Positions 8,316-14,949 of a stretch of 14,949 bases of DNA are shown piece after piece; the first letter of the stretch is position 1; each line of letters opens with the position of its first letter. A model generated the notes under the pieces. That model saw only the letters and a program-made list of their open reading frames with translations. It had not been told where the DNA came from and ran no database searches. The stretch covers positions 50,769 to 65,717 of the forward strand of contig MU647425.1 of assembly GCA_026770585.1 (NCBI GenBank), read 5' to 3'. The DNA is from Baffinella frigidus. Taxonomy: Eukaryota > Cryptophyceae > Cryptomonadales > Baffinellaceae. The position numbers and the translations under genes were made by a program.

Positions 8316-8467
8316 GAGGTGGACGGTGATCGAGCGTCGGCTTCGTTCATCCTCGGTGGTTCTCACCGAGGCTGAGTGATGAGGAGCTCCACTGGTGAGC
8401 TCTTCACCTCGGGCCCGGTTGGTTAGACCGGGCTCGTTGGCGGTTTGCGGTGGTCGCGGCGCTCTGG

Positions 8468-8727
8468 CTCCTCCAGCCCTCGCTGAAGTGCGAGAGTGTT
8501 GGTTGGAGCCGAGTGAGGAGGGATGCGACGATTGACGGACGGCGCCCGTAAGGGGTTGGTCAGGGCGCCGCGGGTGGCGGAGTGCTGCGGCGACGTGACG
8601 AGGTTCCTTGAGGAGGAGCGACTGCGGGGTTCGGGAGGCTCAGGCTCCTCCAGCCCTCGCTGAGGTGTTGAAGCGGGAGGGCTGCGGCGAACGAGAGATC
8701 TTGACTCCTCCAGCCCTCGCTGAAGTG
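8468..8727 (+). repeat. Three copies of a 23-nt repeat
   Basis: CTCCTCCAGCCCTCGCTGA followed by AGTG or GGTG occurs at 8468-8490, 8645-8667 and 8705-8727. The copy at 8468 forms a nested cruciform: GGCTCC/GGAGCC outside (8466-8510) and CTCGC/GCGAG inside. The copy at 8645 forms CAGCCCTC/GAGGGCTG with its own downstream sequence. The shared half with different partners suggests hairpin duplication. Confidence 0.85.
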
Positions 8728-8740
8728 TCGAGCACGGTCA

Positions 8741-8859
8741 GGTCCTTGGGCCTCTGCTGTCCTCTCCTCCCGTATCTCGAAGGCTGGTTGCAGGTGAAGA
8801 GATTCGCACTCATGAACAGCAGAGGTACAGGGAGGTGGCCGAAGGCGACCGTCGTCGCC
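8741..8859. other. Short gap between structured region and the minus-strand gene
   Basis: No gene or clear motif is seen apart from the hairpin at 8844-8859. It would be the 3' flank of the gene ending at 8860 on the minus strand. Confidence 0.4.
8844..8859 (-). terminator. 6-bp hairpin directly after the minus-strand stop codon
   Basis: GGCGAC and GTCGCC pair perfectly around a 4-nt loop and abut the TGA at 8860-8862 with no gap. This resembles the stop-codon stem at 1342-1370. It could be a 3'-end signal or an RNA element; function is inferred. Confidence 0.4.
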
Positions 8860-11646
8860 TCATAGCAAGGCCACGATGGGGGTCCACGGAGGTGCTGGCG
8901 CCCACATAGGAACGTCCTGGTTCGCGGAGTGCGCGTCACGTTGAGCGTTGTACCGAGCCTTGCGGCGCTGGGGCGGAAGAAGGTCGATCAGCTTGCTGTA
9001 GATGATGAAGTCGTAGCGAGTGCCGCGCGGAAGGGAGCGGTCCTCGTACACCATGACCTTGTTGTCGTCCCAGGAGAAAGGCGAGGTGCGAGGTAAGTTG
9101 ATCTGAAGCCACACGGAGCCGATCGCCTTGTAGGTGGTGTAATGCTCCCGCGCACTGCGTAGAAGTGGGCCGCCGGCGGATCGGAACCTCTCGTGGATGA
9201 TAACCCCGTCGTACGGTTCCAGAGAGTCGAGGTCGATACCAAGACGCACGGCGCAGGTGCTGGACATCATGCAGCAGTTCGCTAACGTGTCCTTCGTAGC
9301 GATGGCCGTAACCATCGTGGCCGCGTCGTTCGGCAGGCGGATGGAGACGCAGACCGTGGGCATGCGGAAGGTGCGAGCCATGGAGCTCACCCGGTTGCTG
9401 TGGGGGTGAGCTATCGGGCGGGGCTGCGGGGCGTTGAGCACCTCGACTGCCGCGTCTAGCGTCGGAGCGTCTTGAAGGCGGCGCAGGTGGCCGAATGCGG
9501 CGAGCAGCCACACGGGAGGGCGTCCGCAGGGCAGGGCGTGGCTCTGCGTCCATGTACGCATCTGGGCGTGGTTGGTCCGTGCTGCCTCCATCAGGACGTT
9601 TGACGCGGCGACCGTCAGTTCTGTCCGAGCGTCCGCCCCGTAGTTGGAGGGACCGAACTTGCCGTCGCGGATGTTCATCAGGCCATCGATGCCGAGTTGC
9701 AGCGGGAGCGGGAGGAAGAGTCCCTGCTCGTTCCCTTCGCCGTACGGTGCCCATTGCAGCTGGAATGTGCGGCGGTTGGAGCGGATCGTCGGCGGCGTGG
9801 TGTAGGTGTTGACTGTGATGTCCCGTGCTAGCGCGTGGAAGACGGACAGCGTGTTCTCTTCGAAGGCGTCCGACATTGAGATGCGAACGGGGAGGTTGAG
9901 GGTGGTCGTCTCGCTGGTGATGAGGTCGAGGACGGCCCACTTGTTGCCTTCCCCGGGGTCCGGAAGTTCGTAGTCGATCACCTCGCTGCGGCTCAGGAAG
10001 ATGACGGCCTCGACAATCTCCGAGTTCAGGGCTGACAGCTGCCTCGTGTCGAAGGACATGCGTACGAGCGGAGGCGGTTCGCCGGCGCCGTCTTCGCCAC
10101 CGAAGTACACGAGCTGCATTTCCTGCTGCAGGAGGCGTCCCGTCCCCACAGGCTCGGGGGGGCCTGATTCGACGAGCCTCCAGCCGGGGGGGATCTCGGG
10201 CGGTGGGTCGGGGGGAAAGAGAACTTTCAGCATGGTGATGAGCAGGGCGACAGCGACCACGATCGAGCTCACCAGGGCGTGCGCGGAGGTGTGCAGCCAC
10301 GGCGGTGGCGTGACGTCCTGGTGTGTCGAGACTGCTGCCGCGAGCGGGATCTGGAGGGCCGCGATCGCCCCTGTGAGGCGGGTGCCCCGCAGGTGGGTGA
10401 GGGCGTGAGTCCCCAGGTTGTGCGAAACGGCCAGCAGGCCGAGCAGCGCTGAGCGTGCCGGCGGCGTGGTGGTGCGGAAGTTGTGCGGCACGTGGCGCTG
10501 GTTCTGGCGCCTGTTCGTAGTTGGCGTTGGCGGAGCGCCGTCGTAGCGTTGGTTCTGCTCGCGGGATGCTGGCGGCGGGGGCGGACTGCGCGAACGGGGG
10601 CGTCGGTGTCCGCAGCAGCACCTGTACGTTTCACGAAGGCACCCTGAGCACCGGGGGAGGGCGGCTTGCTCGGCGGTAGTGTGCCTGGCCGCGCGTTCTG
10701 CATCCGGAGGTGGGGTAGGCGCGTACAGCTGGCGTCCTTGATGGATGGAAACTCTTGTGATCGAGGGTTCATCGAGCAGGAGCGCGATGGCCGCTTCCAC
10801 CCCCGTGCAGTGCACCTCGCCGAGGTTGGTGCGTGCGTGCATGACCACATTGACCAGGTCGGCTTGGGTGGCCTGGTCTTCGCCGACTGTTAGGCTGGAG
10901 ATGGCCGCGAAGACCGCATTCGCGATGCGCGCTGGGCCGGCCTGTGGCTGCGACCCGTTGGTATGGGGCGGTCCCTCGAGGTGCTCTGAGCTCTGCAGGA
11001 TGTGGTGCGCGAACTGAGTAGCGGCGTCCTTGGCGCGAGACCAAGTGATGAGGCAGTTGCAGGTGGCGCACTGGCGTGTCCAGCCGGTGAACCCTTGGCT
11101 GGCTTGGATCGTGCCGACGTGCTCCTCGCCCCGTGTCCCGCGGAGGCGCTGGTTCGGTCCGTCGTCGGGATGCGCTCCGAAGAGTGCGTAGCGCTGGAGC
11201 GTGCTGCCTCTCACAGAGAGGTTGCAGATGCTCTTGTCGGTGAGGGCGTGGAGCAGCACCCGGTCGAGGTCGGTGCGTTCGGCGTGCTGGCCGACCAGGT
11301 TTCGTATCTGCACCAGGAGCGCCGATGCTTCGAGGCCGGCGTTGTTGTGCTGCGGCGAGTCGAAGGCTTCCTCGAGGATCTGATAGAGCGCGAGCGCGAG
11401 TTCGCCGTCGGTGATCTTTCCGTGGGGAGAGATGGTGGCCTTTGGCAGGGGAGGGCAGCCCGCTCCTCCGTAGGGGGCGAGGCCGTAGAGGCCGGTTCCG
11501 TCTGGAGTGTGCCAGCTCCGGAGCCGATTGTCCCGAGTAAGGACGTCGATCTGCTCTTTGACGCTGCGCACACTCAGGATGTGGCCGTGGATGGGTTGGT
11601 CGATCAGGGCCTTGTACATGTGCCCACCAGGAGCTGGTGTGGGCAT
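8860..11646 (-). CDS. 928-aa membrane protein: winged-helix-like units, Cys/His clusters, degenerate retropepsin-like domain
   Basis: Not recognised as a named family. The ATG at 11646 overlaps the upstream gene by 43 nt in the -1 frame, and the frame is open further upstream. An ATG at residue 10 (11619) is also possible. Order: second half of a winged-helix-like unit (about 10-57); full units at 76-156 and 236-309, each ending in a wing-like G-x-x-L-Y or R-Y-A-L-F; a C-x2-C-x-C cluster with downstream His (193-222); C-x2-C...CCCGH (333-347); an Arg/Pro-rich linker (348-400); a hydrophobic stretch (399-439); and one strong transmembrane segment (458-478). After about 280 residues of unknown globular protein comes a retropepsin-like layout at 770-890: KDTLAN where a DTGA is expected, RLGIDL, a Gly-rich turn, and YDFIIYSKLI near the end. 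The altered catalytic triad suggests loss of protease activity. A Gag-Pro-like role is inference. Confidence 0.8.
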   Translation of the reverse strand: MPTPAPGGHMYKALIDQPIHGHILSVRSVKEQIDVLTRDNRLRSWHTPDGTGLYGLAPYGGAGCPPLPKATISPHGKITDGELALALYQILEEAFDSPQHNNAGLEASALLVQIRNLVGQHAERTDLDRVLLHALTDKSICNLSVRGSTLQRYALFGAHPDDGPNQRLRGTRGEEHVGTIQASQGFTGWTRQCATCNCLITWSRAKDAATQFAHHILQSSEHLEGPPHTNGSQPQAGPARIANAVFAAISSLTVGEDQATQADLVNVVMHARTNLGEVHCTGVEAAIALLLDEPSITRVSIHQGRQLYAPTPPPDAERAARHTTAEQAALPRCSGCLRETYRCCCGHRRPRSRSPPPPPASREQNQRYDGAPPTPTTNRRQNQRHVPHNFRTTTPPARSALLGLLAVSHNLGTHALTHLRGTRLTGAIAALQIPLAAAVSTHQDVTPPPWLHTSAHALVSSIVVAVALLITMLKVLFPPDPPPEIPPGWRLVESGPPEPVGTGRLLQQEMQLVYFGGEDGAGEPPPLVRMSFDTRQLSALNSEIVEAVIFLSRSEVIDYELPDPGEGNKWAVLDLITSETTTLNLPVRISMSDAFEENTLSVFHALARDITVNTYTTPPTIRSNRRTFQLQWAPYGEGNEQGLFLPLPLQLGIDGLMNIRDGKFGPSNYGADARTELTVAASNVLMEAARTNHAQMRTWTQSHALPCGRPPVWLLAAFGHLRRLQDAPTLDAAVEVLNAPQPRPIAHPHSNRVSSMARTFRMPTVCVSIRLPNDAATMVTAIATKDTLANCCMMSSTCAVRLGIDLDSLEPYDGVIIHERFRSAGGPLLRSAREHYTTYKAIGSVWLQINLPRTSPFSWDDNKVMVYEDRSLPRGTRYDFIIYSKLIDLLPPQRRKARYNAQRDAHSANQDVPMWAPAPPWTPIVALL
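11604..11646 (-). other. -1 frame overlap between the two minus-strand genes
   Basis: The upstream gene stops at 11606-11604, while the downstream frame, one base back, carries its ATG at 11646 and is open at least 70 nt further upstream. A winged-helix-like unit begins in the upstream frame and finishes in the downstream one. No canonical X-XXY-YYZ slippery heptamer is evident. Options are unusual programmed frameshifting, coupled restart, a real inactivating indel, or a sequence error. Confidence 0.6.
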
Positions 11647-14378
11647 CCGTAGGGGCCGCTCTGACGGTGCTCTCGCGCGACGCCCAGGATGAGCTGCTGC
11701 ATCCTTTTGTTGGCATGGAGCAGGCTCGGTGCTGGGTCGAGCGGCGAGCTGTCGACCGCGGAGGATGCGTGCCGGTTGACGTCAGGGAGGTTGCGCGGTG
11801 CTGAAGGCGCCGGAAATGGAGCTCCCAGGTTGCCCGACGGAGCGTCGCGGTAGTTGTATTCTCCGAGGATCAAATAGCGGTCTTCCTTCGTGGGCGGGGA
11901 GGTCGGCGGCCGCCGAAAGTGTGGCAGAGCCCGCAGGGTCGCCTGCCGCTGCAGAACGGCGATGGTGTCGAGGATTGCCCTGGTGTCCACCGGCGGCCCG
12001 TGGAGTCCCGAGATGATCTCCGGGATTGATGCCCCGCGGGAGTCGGCGGCCGTGATTTCATGGATGAGTTGTAGAACGCGCTCACGGACGGAGGCGGAGC
12101 CCTCTCCGCGGGCCAGAGCCTGCTGGTGCTGCGTGTGCGTGTTGGCGGCTGCGTCCGAACGTGGCGAGCGGAAGTTCGTGGGCGGCGGCGAGCGTCGCTT
12201 GACGCCTGCAGTGGCGGGGGCGGCCAACTGGTTGTCTCTGCCGTGCGCCCGAGGTTCGCGGCTGCGTAGGTGTCGCGCGAGGTCCTCCCGGGGCTCGCGG
12301 CTGTGGAGATTCAGCCCGAGGTCGTGAGGCGGTGCGGGCGCACGAAGCGCGTGAATCGTGCGTAGGTTCGCTGGAGACATCGAGGGCGGCGGTCCCGGCG
12401 GGGGGGGCATGATGCCGCCGGCGGGTTGCCTCGGCGAAGCTGGGGCGGCCTGTATGTTCTCCCTGTAGGCGACGGCGAGGGAGCCGGCGCGGAGGGCCTT
12501 GTCCAGTGCTTGCCGGTTGCTGTACTCGTCTTCCGTCGCGAAGTAGGCCCGTGCCAGAGGGATCATCGTGAAGATGCCTTGCCCCTGGAGCTGGGCCCAG
12601 CCGTTGCGTAGGAGCCCTTCGATGCGGCCGTTGATGGCGGTCTCGCTTTCCTCCAGTGCCAGGTTGCCGGTCTGGCGTTGCATGTCATGGCGGTCTAGGC
12701 CGAGCGGGTTGACGTACAGCATATGGAGGAGGGCTTCTGTCGCGGTGCCGGTGCGGGAGAGGCTGGTGCCTGGCGGCAGCGAGATGTTGGTGGCATTGCC
12801 GGTCGGGGCAGCATACCCTTCTAGGACTCGCCGGCCGTACGCAGGCTTCGGCTTGGCGGCGGGTGCGGGTTGGCGGCGCGGCGACGGTGAAGCGGCGGGT
12901 ACGATCAGGCGGTGTGGAGATGTAGCTGCCGTTCTCGGTGCCGCGGTGTCCGACCTAGAGGAGGGCTGTGTCGGACGTGGCGGTGCAGAGCTCGATGCCG
13001 CCGGAGGCGATGCTGCCGGAGGGCTGGGGTTGTCCGCGGCGCGGACTGCTGTGTTGAAGGAAGCTTCGTCGAGGACCGCGTTCCTCAGCGCGAGAAGCGT
13101 GTCTCCGGACTGAAGAGCTATGGGAGTGTCTGTGACGTACCGCTCATGTCTCTGCTGCGCCCGAAGTGCGAGGTCCACTGCGTTTTTGACGGCCGGAAGC
13201 GCGCTGGAGTAGTTGTGCGTGTGCAGCCACACGATGCTGCCGTAGTTGTCGTCGACGAGGTCGGTCAAGGCTAGCTCGCTCTGCTTCTGGAGGCGGAGGA
13301 GGGCCTGTGCCTCGGGGTCGGCCTCGCGGCGCGCGCGTTTGGATTGAAGCTGAAGCGGCGTTGCGGAGGTTGTCGCCGGTCCGCGGGGGAGCGGGATGTT
13401 TCCGCCCGGGAAGTGCGGGCAGACGCTGAGGTGGCGCTCCCAGCGAGCTTGGTTGCAGCTGTAGTGCAGTCCTGCATCGCTGGCCTGGTCGATGGTTGCC
13501 GTGCTCACGCAGCAAAATGGGCACACGTGGTGTGCGCTCGGTGCGTATGCGTTGTGGGGGAGGTTCGAGGGCGGTGAAGTGTTGTCGAGGTCGATGCCGA
13601 GAGAGACCAGGTCCCGGGCCAGGGCGCTGATGCGGCTTTCGGCGTCTGACAGCGTCTTCAGGTGCTCCTCGAAGGACTGCTGCGGCAGGGCTTCGAGCGC
13701 CGAGGCGGTCTTATCGAAGGAGGGCTGCACGTTCTCCGCCAGGGACTGCCCCTGTGCGACGTACGCTGGGCACTGGCCCGAGACCACCGCGGCGGCGATG
13801 GTGTTCTGCAGCGTGGTGTTGAGTCGCCCTGCGAAGATCAAGGCCTCGTTGTTGGCGTCCTTGCGGTGGTCGGCTCCGGACTTGCGCTTGCCCAGCAGAG
13901 AGATTAGCGTCGTGGCATCGGTGGTTGCGATCGGCGAGAATCCGCCGCCGTCGGCGGACTTGCCCTTGCCGAGTTGGTTGCTCAGCGTAGTGTCATCGGG
14001 GGCTGCGACGGGCGGGAGTCTGTCGCCGGCGGCGCCCGTGGGGGCGGGGCTCGGGGGCGAAGTGCTGGCTGTGCTCCGGCCTCCAGGAGGGGGGCCGGTT
14101 CGGCGGGCGTCGGAGAGCCGACTGATGATCGAGGCGGTGTTCGTGTGGGTGGGCGTGCGGCGCAGGATCCCGTTTGACTCCTGGATCACTTCCTGACGGA
14201 CGAGGTGGGTGATGGCGTCGTCGATGGCGGACTCGCTGATGCCGGCGTTCCTCATGTCGTCGAGACCGAGGATGTCGGAGCAGATGGTGGCGCGGTCAAT
14301 GGTGTCAGACGCCGTGTCGATGAGGTAGGTGACGGCGTCGTTGAGGACCTCGGTGGCTTCAGTGATGTTCATGATCAT
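11604..14378 (-). CDS. 924-aa nucleic-acid-binding-like protein with winged-helix-like units and a zinc cluster
   Basis: Family not recognised. I use the first ATG (14378; another is two codons later). The frame is open upstream without ATG into the repeat at 14437-14534. Order: winged-helix-like unit (about 4-74); two similar motifs, D-x-T-L-x-x-x-L-G-K-x-K-S (129-141 and 154-167); an amphipathic region (about 180-260); a Cys/His cluster C-P-F-C...H-x-x-C...H-L-S-V-C-P-H (286-322), probably zinc-binding; a basic stretch QSKRARRE (about 345-352) like a nuclear localisation signal; helices and Pro/Ser/Ala-rich linkers; a second unit (545-614); Pro-rich and Ser/Arg/Glu/Pro stretches (about 650-740); a third unit (762-838); and the first half of a fourth (891-919), cut by the stop. 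High-GC third positions match the downstream gene, with which it overlaps by 43 nt. Probable role: binding DNA or RNA, perhaps a structural Gag-like polyprotein; this is inferred. Confidence 0.8.
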   Translation of the reverse strand: MIMNITEATEVLNDAVTYLIDTASDTIDRATICSDILGLDDMRNAGISESAIDDAITHLVRQEVIQESNGILRRTPTHTNTASIISRLSDARRTGPPPGGRSTASTSPPSPAPTGAAGDRLPPVAAPDDTTLSNQLGKGKSADGGGFSPIATTDATTLISLLGKRKSGADHRKDANNEALIFAGRLNTTLQNTIAAAVVSGQCPAYVAQGQSLAENVQPSFDKTASALEALPQQSFEEHLKTLSDAESRISALARDLVSLGIDLDNTSPPSNLPHNAYAPSAHHVCPFCCVSTATIDQASDAGLHYSCNQARWERHLSVCPHFPGGNIPLPRGPATTSATPLQLQSKRARREADPEAQALLRLQKQSELALTDLVDDNYGSIVWLHTHNYSSALPAVKNAVDLALRAQQRHERYVTDTPIALQSGDTLLALRNAVLDEASFNTAVRAADNPSPPAASPPAASSSAPPRPTQPSSRSDTAAPRTAATSPHRLIVPAASPSPRRQPAPAAKPKPAYGRRVLEGYAAPTGNATNISLPPGTSLSRTGTATEALLHMLYVNPLGLDRHDMQRQTGNLALEESETAINGRIEGLLRNGWAQLQGQGIFTMIPLARAYFATEDEYSNRQALDKALRAGSLAVAYRENIQAAPASPRQPAGGIMPPPPGPPPSMSPANLRTIHALRAPAPPHDLGLNLHSREPREDLARHLRSREPRAHGRDNQLAAPATAGVKRRSPPPTNFRSPRSDAAANTHTQHQQALARGEGSASVRERVLQLIHEITAADSRGASIPEIISGLHGPPVDTRAILDTIAVLQRQATLRALPHFRRPPTSPPTKEDRYLILGEYNYRDAPSGNLGAPFPAPSAPRNLPDVNRHASSAVDSSPLDPAPSLLHANKRMQQLILGVAREHRQSGPYGCPHQLLVGTCTRP

Positions 14379-14436
14379 TGCGGAGCTGGCGTCGGAGAGC
14401 CGGCGGGGAGGATCGCCGCCCGTGGCGAGCAGACGT
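14379..14436. other. 5' flank of the minus-strand gene pair
   Basis: This 58-nt stretch lies between the first ATG at 14378 and repeat copy 2. The minus frame stays open through it. No promoter motif is recognisable. Confidence 0.3.
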
Positions 14437-14534
14437 AATAGAGCTCTATGAGCGGCGGAAGCTGTGCAGGGGAGTGCCTCCTCTGGCAGCAACGCTCTGT
14501 ACGCAAGCGGAGGCAGACACCTGACACAGAATGG
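14437..14534 (+). repeat. Structured direct repeat, copy 2 (diverged)
   Basis: It shares both ends with the other copies (AATAGAGCTCTA, GAGCGG, GAAG, GCAGGGGA; then GGCAGACA and AGAATGG), but the middle differs. The stems recur with different bases: GCTC/GAGC (14443-14453); GCTG plus CAGGGGAG paired with CTCCTCTG plus CAGC around TGC (14461-14490); and CTCTG/CGGAG (14495-14512). It lies just upstream of the minus-strand gene pair. Confidence 0.8.
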
Positions 14535-14854
14535 TCCGGGACTGACCCCGTGGATCCTTATCCAGATCCACGGTTTCTATACAGTTCAATGCTCAGGCGT
14601 GAGCGGAGGAGGGAGGCGCCCGCAGGCGCGTCGGTCTTCCAGAAGATCGGAGATGTCGTGTCGATCTTCATGTCTTGTTCTGCAGCTGCGCGCTGTTGGG
14701 GCGATGGCATGCTGTCTCTGGAGAGCTAGATCAGCGTGGGATTTGGCGCGTGCGGTCTGGGAGCGCGCTCGCAGTGGGTCGCCTTGGATCCATCTGCGAG
14801 CTTCAGCTGCTTCCTCCTGTGAGGAAGGGGCGTATGTCAACAGGGCTTGTACCT
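14535..14854 (+). ncRNA. Putative structured RNA segment between two repeats
   Basis: 320 nt with no supported gene. It is a series of perfect stems: CCGTGGATC/GATCCACGG (14548-14573, 9 bp); GCTCA/TGAGC (14591-14604); GCGCC/GGCGC (14616-14629); GAAGATCG/CGATCTTC (14642-14669, 8 bp); CTCGCAG/CTGCGAG (14768-14800); and CTTCCTC/GAGGAAG (14810-14827). Small open frames on both strands look incidental. With perfect pairing the strand cannot be told, and plus is assumed from the flanking repeats. Confidence 0.5.
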
Positions 14855-14949
14855 AATAGAGCTCTACGAGCGGATAGAAGTGTAGCAGGGGAATCTGCTC
14901 ACAGGAGGCGGCGCGGAGCGCCGCGGCAGGCAGACAGACGCAGGAATGG
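14855..14949 (+). repeat. Structured direct repeat, copy 3, at window edge
   Basis: 94 of 95 positions match copy 1 (6551-6645); the only difference is a C to G near the 3' end. It has the same three stems. It lies 418 nt after copy 2 and is cut by the window end, so what follows is unknown. Confidence 0.9.

Larger units (their letters stand above)
6646..8740 (+). ncRNA. Putative large structured RNA, about 2.1 kb
   Basis: No gene is supported. By eye it is packed with stems: 6679-6690/6695-6706 (12 bp, one G-U); 6761-6767/6772-6778; 6833-6842/6854-6863; 6894-6898/6903-6907; 6980-6985/7013-7018 enclosing GGAA/TTCC; 7074-7082/7108-7118 enclosing TCTTG/CAAGA; 7263-7268/7291-7296; 7313-7320/7375-7382; a multi-branch unit at 7460-7576; 7718-7726/7797-7805 enclosing 7729-7733/7776-7780; 7974-7980/8027-8033; 8111-8116/8123-8128; 8168-8174/8223-8229; 8261-8315; 8351-8371; 8384-8402; 8410-8436; and 8466-8510. 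The near-matches I saw are G-U on the plus strand, which suggests a plus-sense RNA, although I searched that strand preferentially. No rRNA, tRNA or group I/II intron signature was found. Ends and function are unknown. Confidence 0.55.

Noticed and set aside
8468-8727. CRISPR array
   Set aside because: There are only three repeats with unequal spacing (177 and 60 nt), and they are parts of larger stems.
6646-8740. Ribosomal RNA gene
   Set aside because: The dense stems and size suggested rRNA, but I found none of the highly conserved SSU or LSU core segments on either strand.
8608-8865. 85-codon plus-strand frame with repeated PPALAEV
   Set aside because: The peptide repeat is just the translation of the 23-nt DNA repeat, which better fits hairpin duplication.
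8936-10621. 561-codon minus-strand frame
   Set aside because: It is a shadow of the 928-aa gene in another frame: Arg/Pro/His-rich, with no hydrophobic core or motif.
10769-11716. 315-codon minus-strand frame over the start of the 928-aa gene
   Set aside because: It has shadow composition (Arg/Pro/Ser), and the winged-helix-like and Cys/His patterns are in the other frame.
13492-14196. 234-codon plus-strand frame
   Set aside because: It is antisense to the 924-aa gene. GC-rich codon use on the minus strand commonly leaves such frames open, and no domain is seen.

Overview
The window looks eukaryotic, or like a virus or retroelement of a eukaryote. The long proteins are rich in Pro, Ala, Arg and Thr. 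They carry eukaryote-type modules: an RNase HI N-terminal hybrid-binding domain, an OTU-type cysteine-protease fragment, winged-helix-like units and a degenerate retropepsin-like fold. I see no bacterial operon signals. I cannot name the host. No reverse transcriptase, RNA or DNA polymerase, integrase, helicase or Rep was recognised, so if this is a mobile element or virus, its replication enzyme lies outside the window.

Layout. (1) Positions 136-6555, plus strand: one AC-rich open frame of 2139 codons, with low-complexity 9-residue repeats, two hydrophobic segments, a hybrid-binding domain and a C-terminal OTU fragment. (2) Positions 1348-2364 (possibly from 2577), minus strand: a GC-rich gene of 338-409 aa of unknown family. 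It lies wholly inside the plus frame and is codon-aligned with it. (3) Positions 6551-6645: first copy of a structured repeat of about 95 nt. (4) Positions 6646-8740: about 2.1 kb without a supported gene, packed with hairpins and multi-branched stems; I call it a putative structured RNA. (5) Positions 8860-11646 and 11604-14378, minus strand: two long GC-rich genes overlapping by 43 nt in a -1 frame relation. Together they hold about six winged-helix-like units, three Cys/His clusters, one transmembrane segment and a degenerate retropepsin-like domain. One winged-helix unit appears split across the frame change. (6) Positions 14437-14534 and 14855-14949: two more copies of the repeat, flanking 320 nt that is again a string of hairpins. 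The third copy runs off the window edge.

Working interpretation (inference): an ambisense, retroelement-like or virus-like locus whose blocks are delimited by a structured direct repeat. The minus-strand pair has a Gag-Pro-like layout: nucleic-acid-binding modules first, a -1 overlap, then a protease-like fold. The plus-strand protein adds RNA:DNA-hybrid-binding and deubiquitinase-like modules. The two large non-coding blocks probably act as RNA. Functions of the individual proteins remain unknown.
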